Source: Rhizophagus clarus
Lineage: Eukaryota; Glomeromycota; Glomeromycetes; Glomerales; Glomeraceae
Direction of reading: 5' to 3'
Length of the DNA: 64,000 nucleotides
NCBI GenBank assembly: GCA_015698045.1
Contig: BLAL01000218.1
Span: 496,001 to 560,000, forward strand
Within the stretch, counting starts at the first letter, position 1; the number at the start of each line of letters is the position of its first letter. Shown here piece after piece: positions 37,984 to 49,459 of this stretch. Made by a program: the position numbers and the translations under genes. Below the pieces are notes generated by a model. The model was given only the letters and a program-made list of their open reading frames with translations, was not told the DNA's origin and did not search any database.

Positions 37984-39880
37984 ATGGCACGAAAGAATTT
38001 AATGTATATTGCATTATGGCTTTTAGTTCAATTATTAGCTGAAATAAATTGTCAAATGACACCCTTTAAGCCGAAGAAACGAGAGGGACATACTGCAACG
38101 TTTATTAATAATAAATTGTATATTTTAGGTGGATACAATGCCAAAGATGTTGGAAAAGAATTTTTTTATCTTGATTTTTCTGTTCCATTTAACACTCAAA
38201 ATTTATTGTGGAATGATTTATCAAATATTAATATTATTCCTTCGCATTATGATTGTACATCTGTGAAAGGTGGTGCAAATAATAATACGTTATTCTTTTA
38301 CGGAGGGGATAAACATGTAACAGATTTTGTTTATACCTTTGATTCTCAAAGTAGTTCATGGAGTATTCCAAAAATAACTGGGGATAATCCTATTAATAAG
38401 TATGAATTGACTGGAATTATAGACCATAAAGGAATCATGTATTTATGGAGTGGAGCAAATATAGCTAACGATGCTGAAGTAAATGATATGCTTATTTTAG
38501 ACACAATAAATCTTGTTTGGGGAAAAGGAAGTTTAGTTGGAGTACCGATTGCGAGTGAATTTTATGGTGCCGCTTTATTGCCCGATAATAGCATAATTTA
38601 CTTCGGTAAGCGAGTAATGCCTGTAATTTTATTATTTATTCATATATTTCTAATGACTTATTCTTTATTTAGGTGGTTATAATGCCAAAGAATTGCCATT
38701 AAATCAGGTAAATTATTGTAATAATAGTTAGTTTGCAATCTTGATATACATATACACACAAATAATTATAATAATATCATTTATATAGGTCTATTTATAT
38801 GATACAATTAACGATAATTGGAGTACAAAAGTAAGTTGATATATAACTGAATTGTTTAATTATAAAATAATTTACAATCTAACTTATTCTTTATTAAATA
38901 TTGATAGACAACTTCAGGAGTAGTACCCCCCAGTAGGGAAGGTTTATCTGCTGTCCTTGGTATGTATTTAAACAAAATATAATAAATTAAAGCATTTCGT
39001 AATGAACATGATAAATTTTATTCTAACAGGATTGGATGGTCAAAGAGTAATAATATTTGGAGGTAGTGCTAATGATGGTGGTAATACAGTCAAAGATATA
39101 ATTTATGAATTAAATTTAATTAATTTTGAATGGCGTATTCCAAAAACTTTTGGAAAAATTCCAGGAGGTCGGATGTATCATAGAGCAAATATAATTGGAA
39201 AATATATGGTTATATCATTCGGTAAGTATTTTTATCTTAGATTATGAATTAAATTAATTTAACTAATATTTTTATTTCCAATAGGAGGAGGAGATTACGA
39301 CCAGACGATTGAAAGTGATATTTTATTACTTGATATCAGTAACGTCGATGAATATATATGGACGAATGAATTTTATCCTCCAACTTTAAGTATGGTACCA
39401 TCACAATCAGCAATACCATCGCTATCTACTAGTAAAGTATCACCATCAGCAACATCAGCACCATCAACATCATCGCCATCAAGTAATTCTTCAAGTATAG
39501 TATCGTCACAATCATCACAATTAACAACGTCATCACCAACTGCTATGATTGGTACAATTTTAGGATCTGTATTTGGTGGTGCCTTATTGTCCTTTGTAGG
39601 TTTTTTTTTATATAGATGGAATAAAAATAAACGTAGTGATAGTAATAACAATCAATTTCAATATGATCACGGACACGAAATAGTGCAATCACCCAACGAT
39701 GAATATACTATTAATCATCAGCATAGAAGTACTCCAGCTTCAGTAATTAATAATAGTGGACAGAAATCAACTCCAACGACTAATGACGAAAAGTTAACGT
39801 TACAGGAAATTCGACAAGAGATTCGAGATTTAAGACAAATAATCTTACACAGTAGTAAACAACAAAATAGAAATAATTAA
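37984..39880 (+). CDS. Kelch-repeat single-pass membrane protein
   Basis: Six exons join without a break: 37984-38605, 38673-38707, 38789-38830, 38908-38959, 39030-39221 and 39285-39880, giving 512 aa. Residues 1-24 form a signal peptide (MARKNLMYIALWLLVQLLAE, then INCQ). The extracellular part is a Kelch propeller with repeated GG-type blades: GHTATFINNKLYILGGYN, LFFYGGD, MYLWSGAN, IIYFGGYN, VIIFGGS and MVISFGGGDYD. A Ser/Thr/Pro-rich stalk (about 50 residues) leads to one membrane helix (MIGTILGSVFGGALLSFVGF). A cytoplasmic tail follows, ending in a short helix LQEIRQEIRDLRQII. Kelch propellers bind proteins or glycans; the ligand is unknown. Exon 2 is only 35 nt. A dead partial copy lies just upstream. 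Confidence 0.95.
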
Positions 39881-40648
39881 ATGTTATATTAGTAAAGAAA
39901 TTAGTGTTTACGATTAAACTCATTAAATTATTTATCATTATCAAAGAAAAATTTGAAGTATATTATTTTATATTAAAATTACGATTCAATTTTATTAAAA
40001 TCTATGAGTGGTAATGCAGCTAGCAAAAGTTGTAGTTTTATAACAAAAACGCATAATAAATTCTCTGATATACAATTTTATACTCGTATGCTGTAACAAT
40101 TGTAAGAAATATTGTTTGTCAGTTGTGAGTTTGTAAGTTATTATAATGTTTCGATCCAGATAAAAATCATTAAAAAGAAAAATATCCGGTCAGGGCATCT
40201 AACTTCAAGTTAATTATATATACAGTATATATTACGTATATCGTGTAAAAAAAAAATTTAACTGCCTGAATTGAAACCAAAATCTGAAATTTTTCCGAAA
40301 TTAATTCATAATTTCAGCCGAATCCATAATTCCGGCCAAACTGATGTGCATTTCACAAAATCGAGAACGTATTTGGAATCTTGTGTAACCCATATTTCTG
40401 AAATTTTAGGAATTTAGGAAATTAGGTAATTCCTGCCGGAATTATTTAAATAATTCTTGCTGAAATTATATGCTTAATTTCGGCATTTCTGCTGGAATTT
40501 CAGATCCGGTTTCAGTATTAATACTCATCATTATTTGTTATACTACCAATAAAAAAGCTATAATTGAACTCATAATCTGTAAGTTGGTAATTTAAGCCAT
40601 TAAATTTTCTTCTGATATTAATATTTAAATTAGATTCATATATTTATT
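39881..40648. other. Spacer rich in AATTTCGGC-type words
   Basis: Between 40270 and 40520, GAAATT, CCGGAATT, AATTCCGGCC and AATTTCGGC recur many times in both orientations, as if several short palindromic units had accumulated. No gene. Confidence 0.45.
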
Positions 40649-42572
40649 TTAAATTCTATCATAGATATAGTTAGATATTACTTCTTCAACAGATCTCCAC
40701 AAAATACGACGAAAACCAACTGCTAAGATCACAAATCCTTTTAATTTGTTAGGATTACCTGATTTAGTTGTTTTAATACGTTCATCAAATACTCCTGAAC
40801 TAGAATAATTAACAGTTTTTCCTTTTGAAATCGTATTCATATATAATTTCAATTGATCTATTCCATTAATTAATATTTCTTCTATAGTTGTTTTGTTTGT
40901 TTTCTGATGTTCTTTTGACCAATATGTATATGGCCTTTTTAATAAAGTTTCTTCATTTTCCTTTTCAAGAATTTTATCTAAATTTTCCAGATCATTTGCA
41001 CCATAATTATTTTTTTGATTTTTAATCAGACCATTTAATGAAATATATTTTAATTCTAAACTAATATAATTATTATTTTCTATTCTTTTTTAGAACAAAA
41101 ATATCTGAAAAACCAAAACGGCCTGATCCTTTTGGTTTTTTAGCATTCATTACTAATGAAAGCTCTGGAATATAATATTTTAATGGAAGAAAATATTCAA
41201 CAATTGCCTGAAGTACAGGTTCATCTGCTGTAGATAAGGACATTCGTGATCTTGTCAATAAAAAGGTTTTTAGAATATCAATGAATGGCATAATATCACC
41301 ATTGACAAGACTCTCATATGATGAAGCAATAAGAAGTGCATTATCAACAACTTGTTTATATACAAGATTATCCTTATTTTGTTCTAGAATTCGACTTTGT
41401 TTTTTCCAGTGTTCTAATAAATAGTTATTAAATACAATTTAATAATAATTTAAATGCAAGAAAAAAAAATGTTATACATAACTTACCAGTAGATAAATTA
41501 TCTGTATCAGTATCATCTCTTAGTCTTTTCAGATCTCCTTTTTGTTTAACTTGATAAATAATTTTTTCAGTCCACATTTTATTAAAAACAGATTCTAATT
41601 CTTTACCCAAACTATAGATCTCACTTTCAACATTATTATATGTATAACAGTTGCAAAATATTTGGCGAATATCTTCTTCAAATTCACTTAAGCTTGTATA
41701 ATGGTTATTCTTTAATTTTGAATTTATAGTAAATAAATCTATTGGATACTTTATATCTTTATTACTTTTAACATATTTGTAAAATGGATGAGCACAAGTT
41801 TTGCTTTCAAGTTCATGTAAAATACCATAACAGAAATTAGTAAATTCAATGTTCTTATTAGTTTTTTTATAAAAGTCTGGTTGAAATGCTTTAGAAAGAT
41901 CAACTTTGGTAGGGGCCTTAACTGACTTTTTTGGATAAGATGTAACAGTTGTAGATAACTCTTTGCCAAAACATTTTCAATTCTTTTGCTTAACGCAAAT
42001 TTTCTGCATTTATCTGTCAGAAGAAACAAAGATTATATTAGTAGTGTGTCAAATTTTATTTAATGATAAAAGAAGGTACATAGCCAGTTCCTCCTCCAGA
42101 ACTAGCAGACTTTATCAATGACAAAGTTAGGACACCTGAGTTGAGAGTTTGGGTTGGTTACCAAGCGTGCCAACCCAGTAATTCTCCTAAATCAAGCCTT
42201 GGCTCGTCTAGGAGTTATCCTTACTTTGCAAAATAAAAAAAAAAACACACCTTTTCTTTTAAGGCCTCATGATTTAAACCTAACATTTCCACTTCCTTTA
42301 TGAAATGAGAAATCCAAGCATTATTAAGGTCATTCCAGTTATCTAAAATCATTGAAGTTGCAATTGTATCATAATGTAAATTCAAAAATCCATAATATGA
42401 TGATTTATTGCCTCGCTTTTTTAAATAGGAAATAAGGACTAATAAAAGATCAAAGGTTAGTTAGAACTAAATATATATATTATATTTATAGTTAGACTAC
42501 TAAATGTTTTAAGTATTATAAGTCAAAATAGCACTTACTATTTTGGCCAGGATAATTATTGGATGTACTCAT
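40649..42572 (-). pseudogene. Bromodomain plus PD-(D/E)XK nuclease-like protein, three frameshifts
   Basis: Exons: 42572-42539 (MSTSNNYPGQN), 42438-42251 (LISYLKKRGNKSSYYGFLNL onwards), 42013-41487 and 41413-40649. Exon 3 holds a clear bromodomain: CYGILHELESKTCAHPFYKY, YPIDLFTINSKLKNNHY, then FEEDIRQIFCNCYTYNN, keeping the acetyl-lysine-binding Asn. Exon 4 carries a nuclease-like core: FGFSDIFVL (Asp), ISLELKYISL (E-x-K) and DQLKLYM (QxxxY, as in RecB-type enzymes), then KLKGFVILAVGFRRI. Single-base shifts occur near 41993 and 41962 in exon 3 and near 41078 in exon 4; all other junctions hold. It is either a recent pseudogene or an assembly with indels. If intact, the protein could bring a nuclease fold to acetylated chromatin; that is inference. 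Confidence 0.7.
42075..42220. other. G+C-richer structured insert within intron 2 of the bromodomain gene
   Basis: About 145 bp clearly less AT-rich than its surroundings. On the plus strand it can form a hairpin GGGTTGG...CCAACCC (42151-42176) and a second one CTCCTA...TAGGAG with inner AAGCC/GGCT (42184-42214). It contains no ORF. It could be a short interspersed element or a structured intronic RNA; no tRNA or snoRNA boxes were convincing. Confidence 0.4.
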
Positions 42573-43929
42573 ATTAATTAGTTTTTCAACTTATAATAAT
42601 TAATAATAATTAATAATAATTATAAAATTAATAAGTTGTTAGTAACTGTTAAGAATTTGTTAATAACTGTTACTGTTTAGAGTTTCTAAGAATTTTTGTT
42701 ATTAAAAATCTTTAATAAACCTTCACAGAAGTATTTTAAATAAAAAATTTCATGTAAACACTATGATACAAATTGATATGTATAATTCTGTATTAATCAA
42801 TTATGTTAAGCTGAGTCAATATTAAACTATATTATTTCAATTTGACAGAAGTTAAGTCATATTGTATATACAGAATTATAATTTTGCAATATTTGTTATA
42901 TAAAAATCTATTATCAGTCACAATCAGTTAATATAATAGTTATTTATGAAAATGTATAGATCAAACCATAGTAATAATTAATGAAAAACGTGTAAAAAAT
43001 TAAAAAAAAATTTTAGTCAGTATGACTCGGATTGTCACATTAAAATTAAGCCATAGTTAATGTGAATGGATAATTATGAAAATACACATATAAATATAAT
43101 TCATTTGGGATAATGCTATATTACTAGATAATTGATTCAACTTTATCAGTTTTATCATGAACCTGACCCATTATTCATAATCTTTAAATCTTTACCCTGT
43201 AAAATTACTCGAATTTTTTTTATGCGTCATGTGTAATATTGTATATAAAGTCAATCATGCAGCATATTATCTGCTATGAATTATGAGTAATTGTGAGATT
43301 TATTAGTTGAAGTTTCTAATTGTTATGATCATGAAATAATCCACATGGCATATCATATTTAAATTATGACTCATCTCATATATCACTCAAACTTATAGAA
43401 AAATCATAAATTATGAGTTTTACTATTGTGCATTTTATAAATGATTGTTCATGAAGATCTAAATCACAAAATTATGACTCATTCGTTTGTTTGTTCATGT
43501 CACCTGAATAAACGATAGTTAATGACACATTTTGTCTTATATATTTAGTTAATAAAAAGATATATTTTTTTGAAATCCAACCAGCCATATTCCGATTATT
43601 TTTTTTTCAAATCACATGATTTTTGAATGACTGGTTAATATATGTATCATGTGATGCTACGTAGCTTAAGAAATTGAGACGAATGAAATTTATCAGCTCT
43701 AACTCGTTAAATATAAACATTGCGTGCTGTGTCAAGATATACCTCGTGAATATTAACCGTTTTTAGACATCAGAAATTCCTATATTTTAAAACTTATTGT
43801 ATGATGCACCAAAATATATTTTATTCAGTTCCAATGAGACGGCAACGCCTTCAAAGAAAGATAGGCTGGTCCAATAAAAATAATTCGTAAAGTTATCAAA
43901 TTTCTAAAAAATTAGAATCGATAGATTTA
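42573..43929. other. Spacer, no gene seen
   Basis: Begins with a (TAATAAT)n tract at about 42592-42625. Motifs such as AATTATGACTCAT recur (43362 and 43470). No frame is supported. Confidence 0.4.
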
Positions 43930-45200
43930 TTAGAGTAAAAAGTTCTTTCAAAATAAATATAGTCATATTTGAGCGATGGCACAAATAACATTTTACAAAT
44001 ATCAGTAACTTGTACAGTATGATTTCAGCCCTTTCCTCCAGTCTCTTCTCATCATATGATTTATACATGAGATTAGTTGATTAGACTTCACGTATGCTAG
44101 GTTCTTATCAAGTCAGATAATTATCTTAAGTTCACTTGTAGCAGTTTGTTCTTCTTTTGTACTGTATAGATATATATAATCATGAATAGCGTATGATGCT
44201 AAAAACTATAGAGCGATTAGATGAGATCAAACACACATGCATTCTTCTTTTTATTCAATAATTATAAATTAATATTTATTATTCGTACCTTATAAAAAAA
44301 TTTTACTAAATTATTTAATTTATCAGTGAAATAAAATGAGTGAAATGTTTTGTCTATGACAATTACATCAATTTCTAGAATTTTTTTTTTTTACCTTGCA
44401 TTATTTTTTCTTTGATATAAAAAATTACTTTATTATAGAAACTTTTTTATTAACATATAACTTTTTTTTCAAAAAGGTTATGTTCAAGAATGAATAAATT
44501 AATTCAACATAATTAATAATATAATTTTTATTATAAAATCATATTGAGAATCAGATCCTTCTTTAAGACCTTAAAAACTTTCTTGCTGAAAAGAAAATCT
44601 GACAGTCATGTGATTAATGAAATCAAAAATTTTTTATCACTTGTTCTTTGTTAAAATGAAACAACCATTAATGATTTAGTATCTATAAATCTATAATAAC
44701 AGATAATTTACAAAATTTTACAAAAGAAAAATGTAAAAAAGGTATTAGGTATTATTATGGAAAATGAATTCACATGTGAAATTAGGTCATTATGAAACAT
44801 TACGAATATCCATTATTCTGTTTGAAAAATAAAAAAGACTTAAGAAATCAGTATTATTTTTGACATCCTAAAATAAAATTTGATTAGATATACCAACTAA
44901 TTATTAATTTAAATTTTCGCACGAGATAATGTGAACCCTTTGAAAAAGCACAAAAATTTCTAAGTTTTTTACCCTTTTTTAAGAGGATTCTATAAATGTT
45001 CTTGAATGAGATTGTACATATATAATTAAAAGTAAAAATTTTACCTATTTTGCCGTGACTGAGCATCGATCTATTAATATTTTATTGGTTACCTTTTGAA
45101 AATATAAAAATTTAGTCCAGATGTTTAAAATTAATTTGTTAGATCAGTAAAAAAAAAAATAATTATTTTTTAAATATTAATAAGAAATTGATTTATTAGA
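43930..45200. repeat. Duplicated segment, block B, left part
   Basis: Diverged copy of the left half of block A (30.9-32.65 kb). Shared order: GATTTATTAGA; CTTGTACAGTA; GATTAGACTTCACG (A: GATCAGACTTTACG); CAGTGAAATAAAATGAG; CTTTATTATAGAAA; TCCATTATTCTGTTTG; CCTTTTTTAAGAGGATT; GATCGATGC. Similarity ends near 45200, where the inserted mobile DNA begins. Confidence 0.7.
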
Positions 45201-45265
45201 GGGGGAGTTACTGTAGATGACGTTATTGCTATGACATTTTATTTATAGTAATGAATATTACGAGT

Positions 45266-45413
45266 TAGGGGTGCAAACATTTGCTTTTTTTAGATACATC
45301 ACTTAAAAAGTTGTAACCTGTGACGTAACTTAAAATTATATGAATTATTAATAAATTCCTATATGAGACGTTACTGACGTAGAAAAGTCACGTCAGTAAT
45401 GTTTACACCCTTA
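45266..45413. mobile_element. hAT-type MITE with 8-bp target duplication
   Basis: The element starts TAGGGGTGCAAACAT and ends ATGTTTACACCCTTA, a 15-bp terminal inverted repeat with two mismatches. The 8 bases TTACGAGT flank both sides (45258-45265 and 45414-45421). TAGGGGTG-type ends and 8-bp duplications are characteristic of hAT transposons. It is 148 bp with no ORF, hence nonautonomous. Confidence 0.85.
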
Positions 45414-45458
45414 TTACGAGTTTATCTTACATAATTTGCTAAAGTAAGCATGATTTAA

Positions 45459-46930
45459 CTAAATAAAATTAATATCAATAAGATATTTTCGTAGTTTGGT
45501 TCTATTTTCCTCTTGTAGCCTTTCATATTCCTTAATCATTTTTTTATTTGCTTTAATAGAAATTAGATCAAAGTATGTGATATCCAGGGTTTGCCATGAA
45601 GTTGCTCTGCTCATGGTGACATACGTTTGACCATATGCGAACATAGAAGTATCCAATGAAACTGTAATGTGTGGTAATGTTAAGCCTTGCGTTTTATGAA
45701 CGGTAAGTGAAAACGCGTTCTGTAGGGAAAATTGGGTGCGCCTGGCTGAGCTTCCATTTATAACAAAGTATGCGGTATCTTTTTCAACTTTCATGATCAC
45801 CATACCAGTAGAAATAGGGAAGACAACTTCTATGAGTGATTCATTTAATACCCTTAATACCACGCCTATTGATCCATTGTAAACTCCTTTAGAGAAATAC
45901 TTATTATTCAAGAACATAACTCAGCATTCTTCTTTTAAAATAACTTCACGCGGATAATTTGTATGCTTGTTAAACATTTTATCAGTTCATCAGTGTTTAT
46001 TGGTTCATCATTGTAATAATCTATTGCTATTGAAATTAGAGGTGATTGGTTAGGTTGTAATGAAAGTAATTGTGAAGCAATAGTTGCATTTAAATTATGT
46101 ACTAGATGTTTAAAACCAGTTATAAAAGTAGTTTCCAGAGGAGTGGAAACAGTGGAGGGCTGCTTTACATTTTCAAAAATCATTTTCTTATCATCATCTG
46201 TAATGATACCAAATCTCACGTTTTGTAATGAAGAATAAAAGGGTAAATCATTTTGTTGCCTTCTTGAAAATGTTAGGAATAAGGGAAAACATATTTTCCA
46301 TACAGGTGAGAAAAATACTTGAGCACCTTTTACTGGTGGTAGCTGGGCCAAATCTCTAATTAATAAAATAGGTATACCTCCAAATTCGATTAGTTTTTTA
46401 TGAAGTTTTGCAAATAAATCACTAATAAATGAAAGGAGATCTGCTGAGACCATAGAAATCTCATCTATAATTATAAATTTAATTTTTTTAAGTTCTTGAC
46501 GTAAATTTTGATCATGCATAACTAATGACTACCTATTATTAAGGATATCTTTAATTCTTAAGGTTGAATGAATGGTTTTCCCCCCAATATTTTCTGTGGC
46601 AACTCCCGTTGGTACCATTAAAATATAATTTTGATTTCTTTGTTTTAGGAGTTCGATAATTTGGAAGATCATAAAAGTTTTTCCAGTACTTGCAGATCCA
46701 GTTAAAAAGAAGTATGGGTGCTTTTTATCTTCCATTTTTCCCCAATATCTTTCTAAAATTGTGTAAACTTGATATTGATCTGAAGGTTGATATAATGGTG
46801 CATGTAAAGCGAAAGGTGAAATTGATTTCATTAAGTGCATAAGTTGGTTTTCTATAATAGTTTGAAGATCTTGTCTTAATGCAAATAAAAGATTATTCAA
46901 ATGTTGTTGATAAGATTCAGTAAATCTCAC
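45459..46930 (-). pseudogene. Helitron helicase domain (Pif1-like), broken
   Basis: The 5'-3' DNA helicase half of a Helitron Rep/helicase protein. From 46930: Walker A GSASTGKTFM, then VPTGVATENIGGKTIHSTL, an in-frame TAG at 46529, Walker B KFIIIDEISMV and a LIRDLAQLPPVKG motif. FSRRQQNDLPFYSSLQNVRFG follows. After a frameshift and TGA near 45920-45960 come MFLNNKYFSKGVYNGSIGVV, NAFSLTVHKTQGLTLP and the final motif YGQTYVTMSRA. All main helicase motifs survive, so decay is moderate. The enzyme unwinds DNA during rolling-circle transposition. It cannot be made whole from this copy. Confidence 0.85.
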
Positions 46931-48729
46931 TATTCTTGTATGTGAAGCTTGATGTAAGTGACTGATAGCATTATTATATTCATGAGGGAATTCTGCATGA
47001 AATCATGCTCTATAGTTTGGAAAGTTTAGTTTAATTTGATTTTCATTTCTTACAGGAAGTTTGAGGAGTAATTGTTTATGATTCCCCATTTTGTGCAGTT
47101 AAATATTGGAATCTTATGAGTATTTCCTTTTTATGAGCTACAATAAATCTTCCTTTTATATCAATCCAATAATTGTTATTATTTGAAGGTTTTGATACTT
47201 GGCGATACCTTCAGTGATACATAGAATAGGTTATCTCATCAAATATAGAATTCACCGGCCTTTCAAAATACTTATCAACTGCATCTGACCAATAGGGATC
47301 TACATTTTCATCCTCTTGTTGTAGAATATAAATGGGTTTAATTGACCTTATTCGTTCACTAGAAGAAAGCAACAGCAATAGAAGATTAGTTCCATGGACC
47401 CTAATCTTCTTCCTAGTACATGAGATCTTATTGCGTCGTGTTCAGAAAGGTCAAAAAGTTCAGATGGTTCAGCTTTTGGGACATATTTTACTAAATACTT
47501 TTGCAAATGAGCTGAAGTAACATATTGAAAACATATATGAGCATTCCATAATAATAATATAGGGGGGTGGTATGGAACTACCCATCTGTCTTCTTCTTTT
47601 GTTCTTTTATAGATGTAGCGCAAAGTATTTTCATCTTCATAAGTATGATTTGAAAGTGGTTGCGAAAAACCTTTAGAGCATCGTTCACCAGGTGCAGGTG
47701 GACCACCACAATGATGTGCTTGACAGTGATGAATTTGATGTGCTAAGACTTTCTGATAAAGTTCAGGTTCAAGTTCAGGATTAGGCAAGTCAGCTCTTAT
47801 TGTGTTATTTTGTATAAGTTCATCAATCGATTTTTCAAGAAATGCAATGCCATGGGTGTGTATGGCACCTCTATTTTGAAATTCATCCCTTTCTCAATGA
47901 TGATGCCATTTTCCCCACCCACACATTTTTTTGTTTTGCTATAGGTAATGATGAATCGATTTTAATCTATTGTTATAATGATGATATACATGAAAGGGAC
48001 GATTGGTAGGAATGGTATCTCCATTATCAGTTTTTTTTAAAATTTCCTGTAAATGTTTCCGCTTTCCTTCTGCCATTGTAACAGTATAAAATATCTATGG
48101 TAAACCAAATATTTTAATTATTGTGCTTAGCTGGTGTTTTTTTTTCCTCCAATATGTATCACCACTTCGAATATATGAAGGTATTGTAGTTGTTTCAACT
48201 TCATTTATAATGGGTCTTCCTGTATATGCGTTAAGAGCGAGAATATCACCAAGTGTAGGATGATCTGCATGATTTTTATTTCGTTATTTTAAAATTCTGT
48301 TTCTATTTTAGTGATTTCTAAGTTTTTCAAGATTAAGGTATGAATAAAAGGGTCAATACCAAGAGAGTCTGAACCTGGGGTCTATTCCTCCTAATAATAA
48401 TCTTATATAACTACCATATGTATCTATCATTGGATGTCTATTTGATGAATTATTCATGTCTCCAAAATGATTTCTACCTAGTGGAAATAGATCGGGAAAA
48501 ATAAGAGCTTCTAGAAAAATAGTATTGTTTTCTAATGATGAAAGTGTTGCAGTAGGAATAATAATTGGTGGTCCATTTTGATTTGCTCTATTGTGATAAT
48601 GTTGATATTGTTTGAAGAATGGATTGTTTAATTTTAACCAGTTTGCTGCAACATCTAAGGAAGGGTGTATTACTAGGTGAAATTTGTTGTGAATTAGAAG
48701 AAACTTGATGGTGTGATATTTGTGCTGGG
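46931..48729 (-). pseudogene. Helitron Rep (HUH endonuclease) region, broken
   Basis: Upstream half of the Rep/helicase ORF. Reading down: DVAANWLKLNNPFFKQYQHY, IFLEALIFPDLFPLGRNHF, HPMIDTYGSYIRLLLGG, then NRPFHVYHHYNNRLKSIHHY and FQNRGAIHTHGIAFL. The His-Thr-His in the last is the HUH-type metal-binding motif of rolling-circle nucleases. Next come CGGPPAPGERCSKGF, NTLRYIYKRTKEEDRWVVPY and LLLWNAHICFQYVTSAHLQK with KYLVKYVPK, which carry the YxxK-like region, then GRRLGSMELIF. Stops (near 47943, 47895) and several frameshifts separate the pieces. Identity as Helitron_like_N/Rep is well supported. Confidence 0.8.
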
Positions 48730-49451
48730 TAGTGCTTCGATCCGGATGAAATCCGTCATCCGGGTTACATAAAAAAAAATCCAGATTTCATCCAGATCAA
48801 TCCGGATTGTGAATCTGGTTTGGTAATCTGGATGAAATCTGGAATCCGGATCAGTTCACATAGTAAATTTTTTATTAAATAATGATATTTTCGTCATTTT
48901 ACATATTGCTAGGTGTATCAAACCTCTAGCACTTAAACTTTGACCAAAAATTCGTAATTTCGGCCAATTTTTATGATTTTTTTAACTTGTCCCATTTTGG
49001 CCAGCATTATGCATTTTTGGCCGGAATTAAGAATTTAACTATGTGAAGGTGTTAAATATGCGGAAATAACATCATTGACGTTAAAGTATAATTTTAACGT
49101 TCAGGAAACATTTATTTCTGTGAATTTAACGTCTCTGACATTAAATTTTATTCATTTTAGCGTCAGAGATGTTATTTTGCGGATTTAACGTTTCTAACGT
49201 TAAAATTTGAAGCCGAAGACCTTTTTTTCGCAGATTTAACGTCTTCGATGTTTACCCTAGTGTTTAATACACTTTAATATAAGAAATTTTCTTAAATTAT
49301 TTTTTTTTATATTTATTTCCATCCGGATCCCAGTTCAAACCGGATATTTGTCATCCGGATTATAAACCGGATGAAAACCGCAGATTTCGGATATCCGAAA
49401 AAAAAAAATCTGGATCGATCCGGATTGATCCGGATACAGATTGAAGCACTA
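48730..49451. mobile_element. 722-bp hAT-like nonautonomous element nested in the Helitron
   Basis: Starts TAGTGCTTCGATCCGGAT and ends GATTGAAGCACTA, giving TAGTGCTTC(G/A)ATC inverted ends. Flanks GTGCTGGG (48722-48729) and ATGCTGGG (49452-49459) are an 8-bp target duplication with one change. Both subterminal 120-bp zones are packed with ATCCGGAT, TCATCCGG and related words. The core has repeated AACGTC/GACGTTAAA words (49075-49250) and no ORF. Removing it reconnects the Helitron N-terminal frame (YYNPA to QISHHQVSSNS). Confidence 0.85.
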
Positions 49452-49459
49452 ATGCTGGG

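Noticed and set aside
43362-43481. Two TGACTCA (Gcn4/AP-1-type) sites
   Set aside because: A 7-mer occurring twice in AT-rich spacer without an adjacent gene is not enough to claim regulation.
45180-45230. CTAAT after a G/C run as Helitron 3' end
   Set aside because: No convincing hairpin precedes it, so the terminus stays unassigned.
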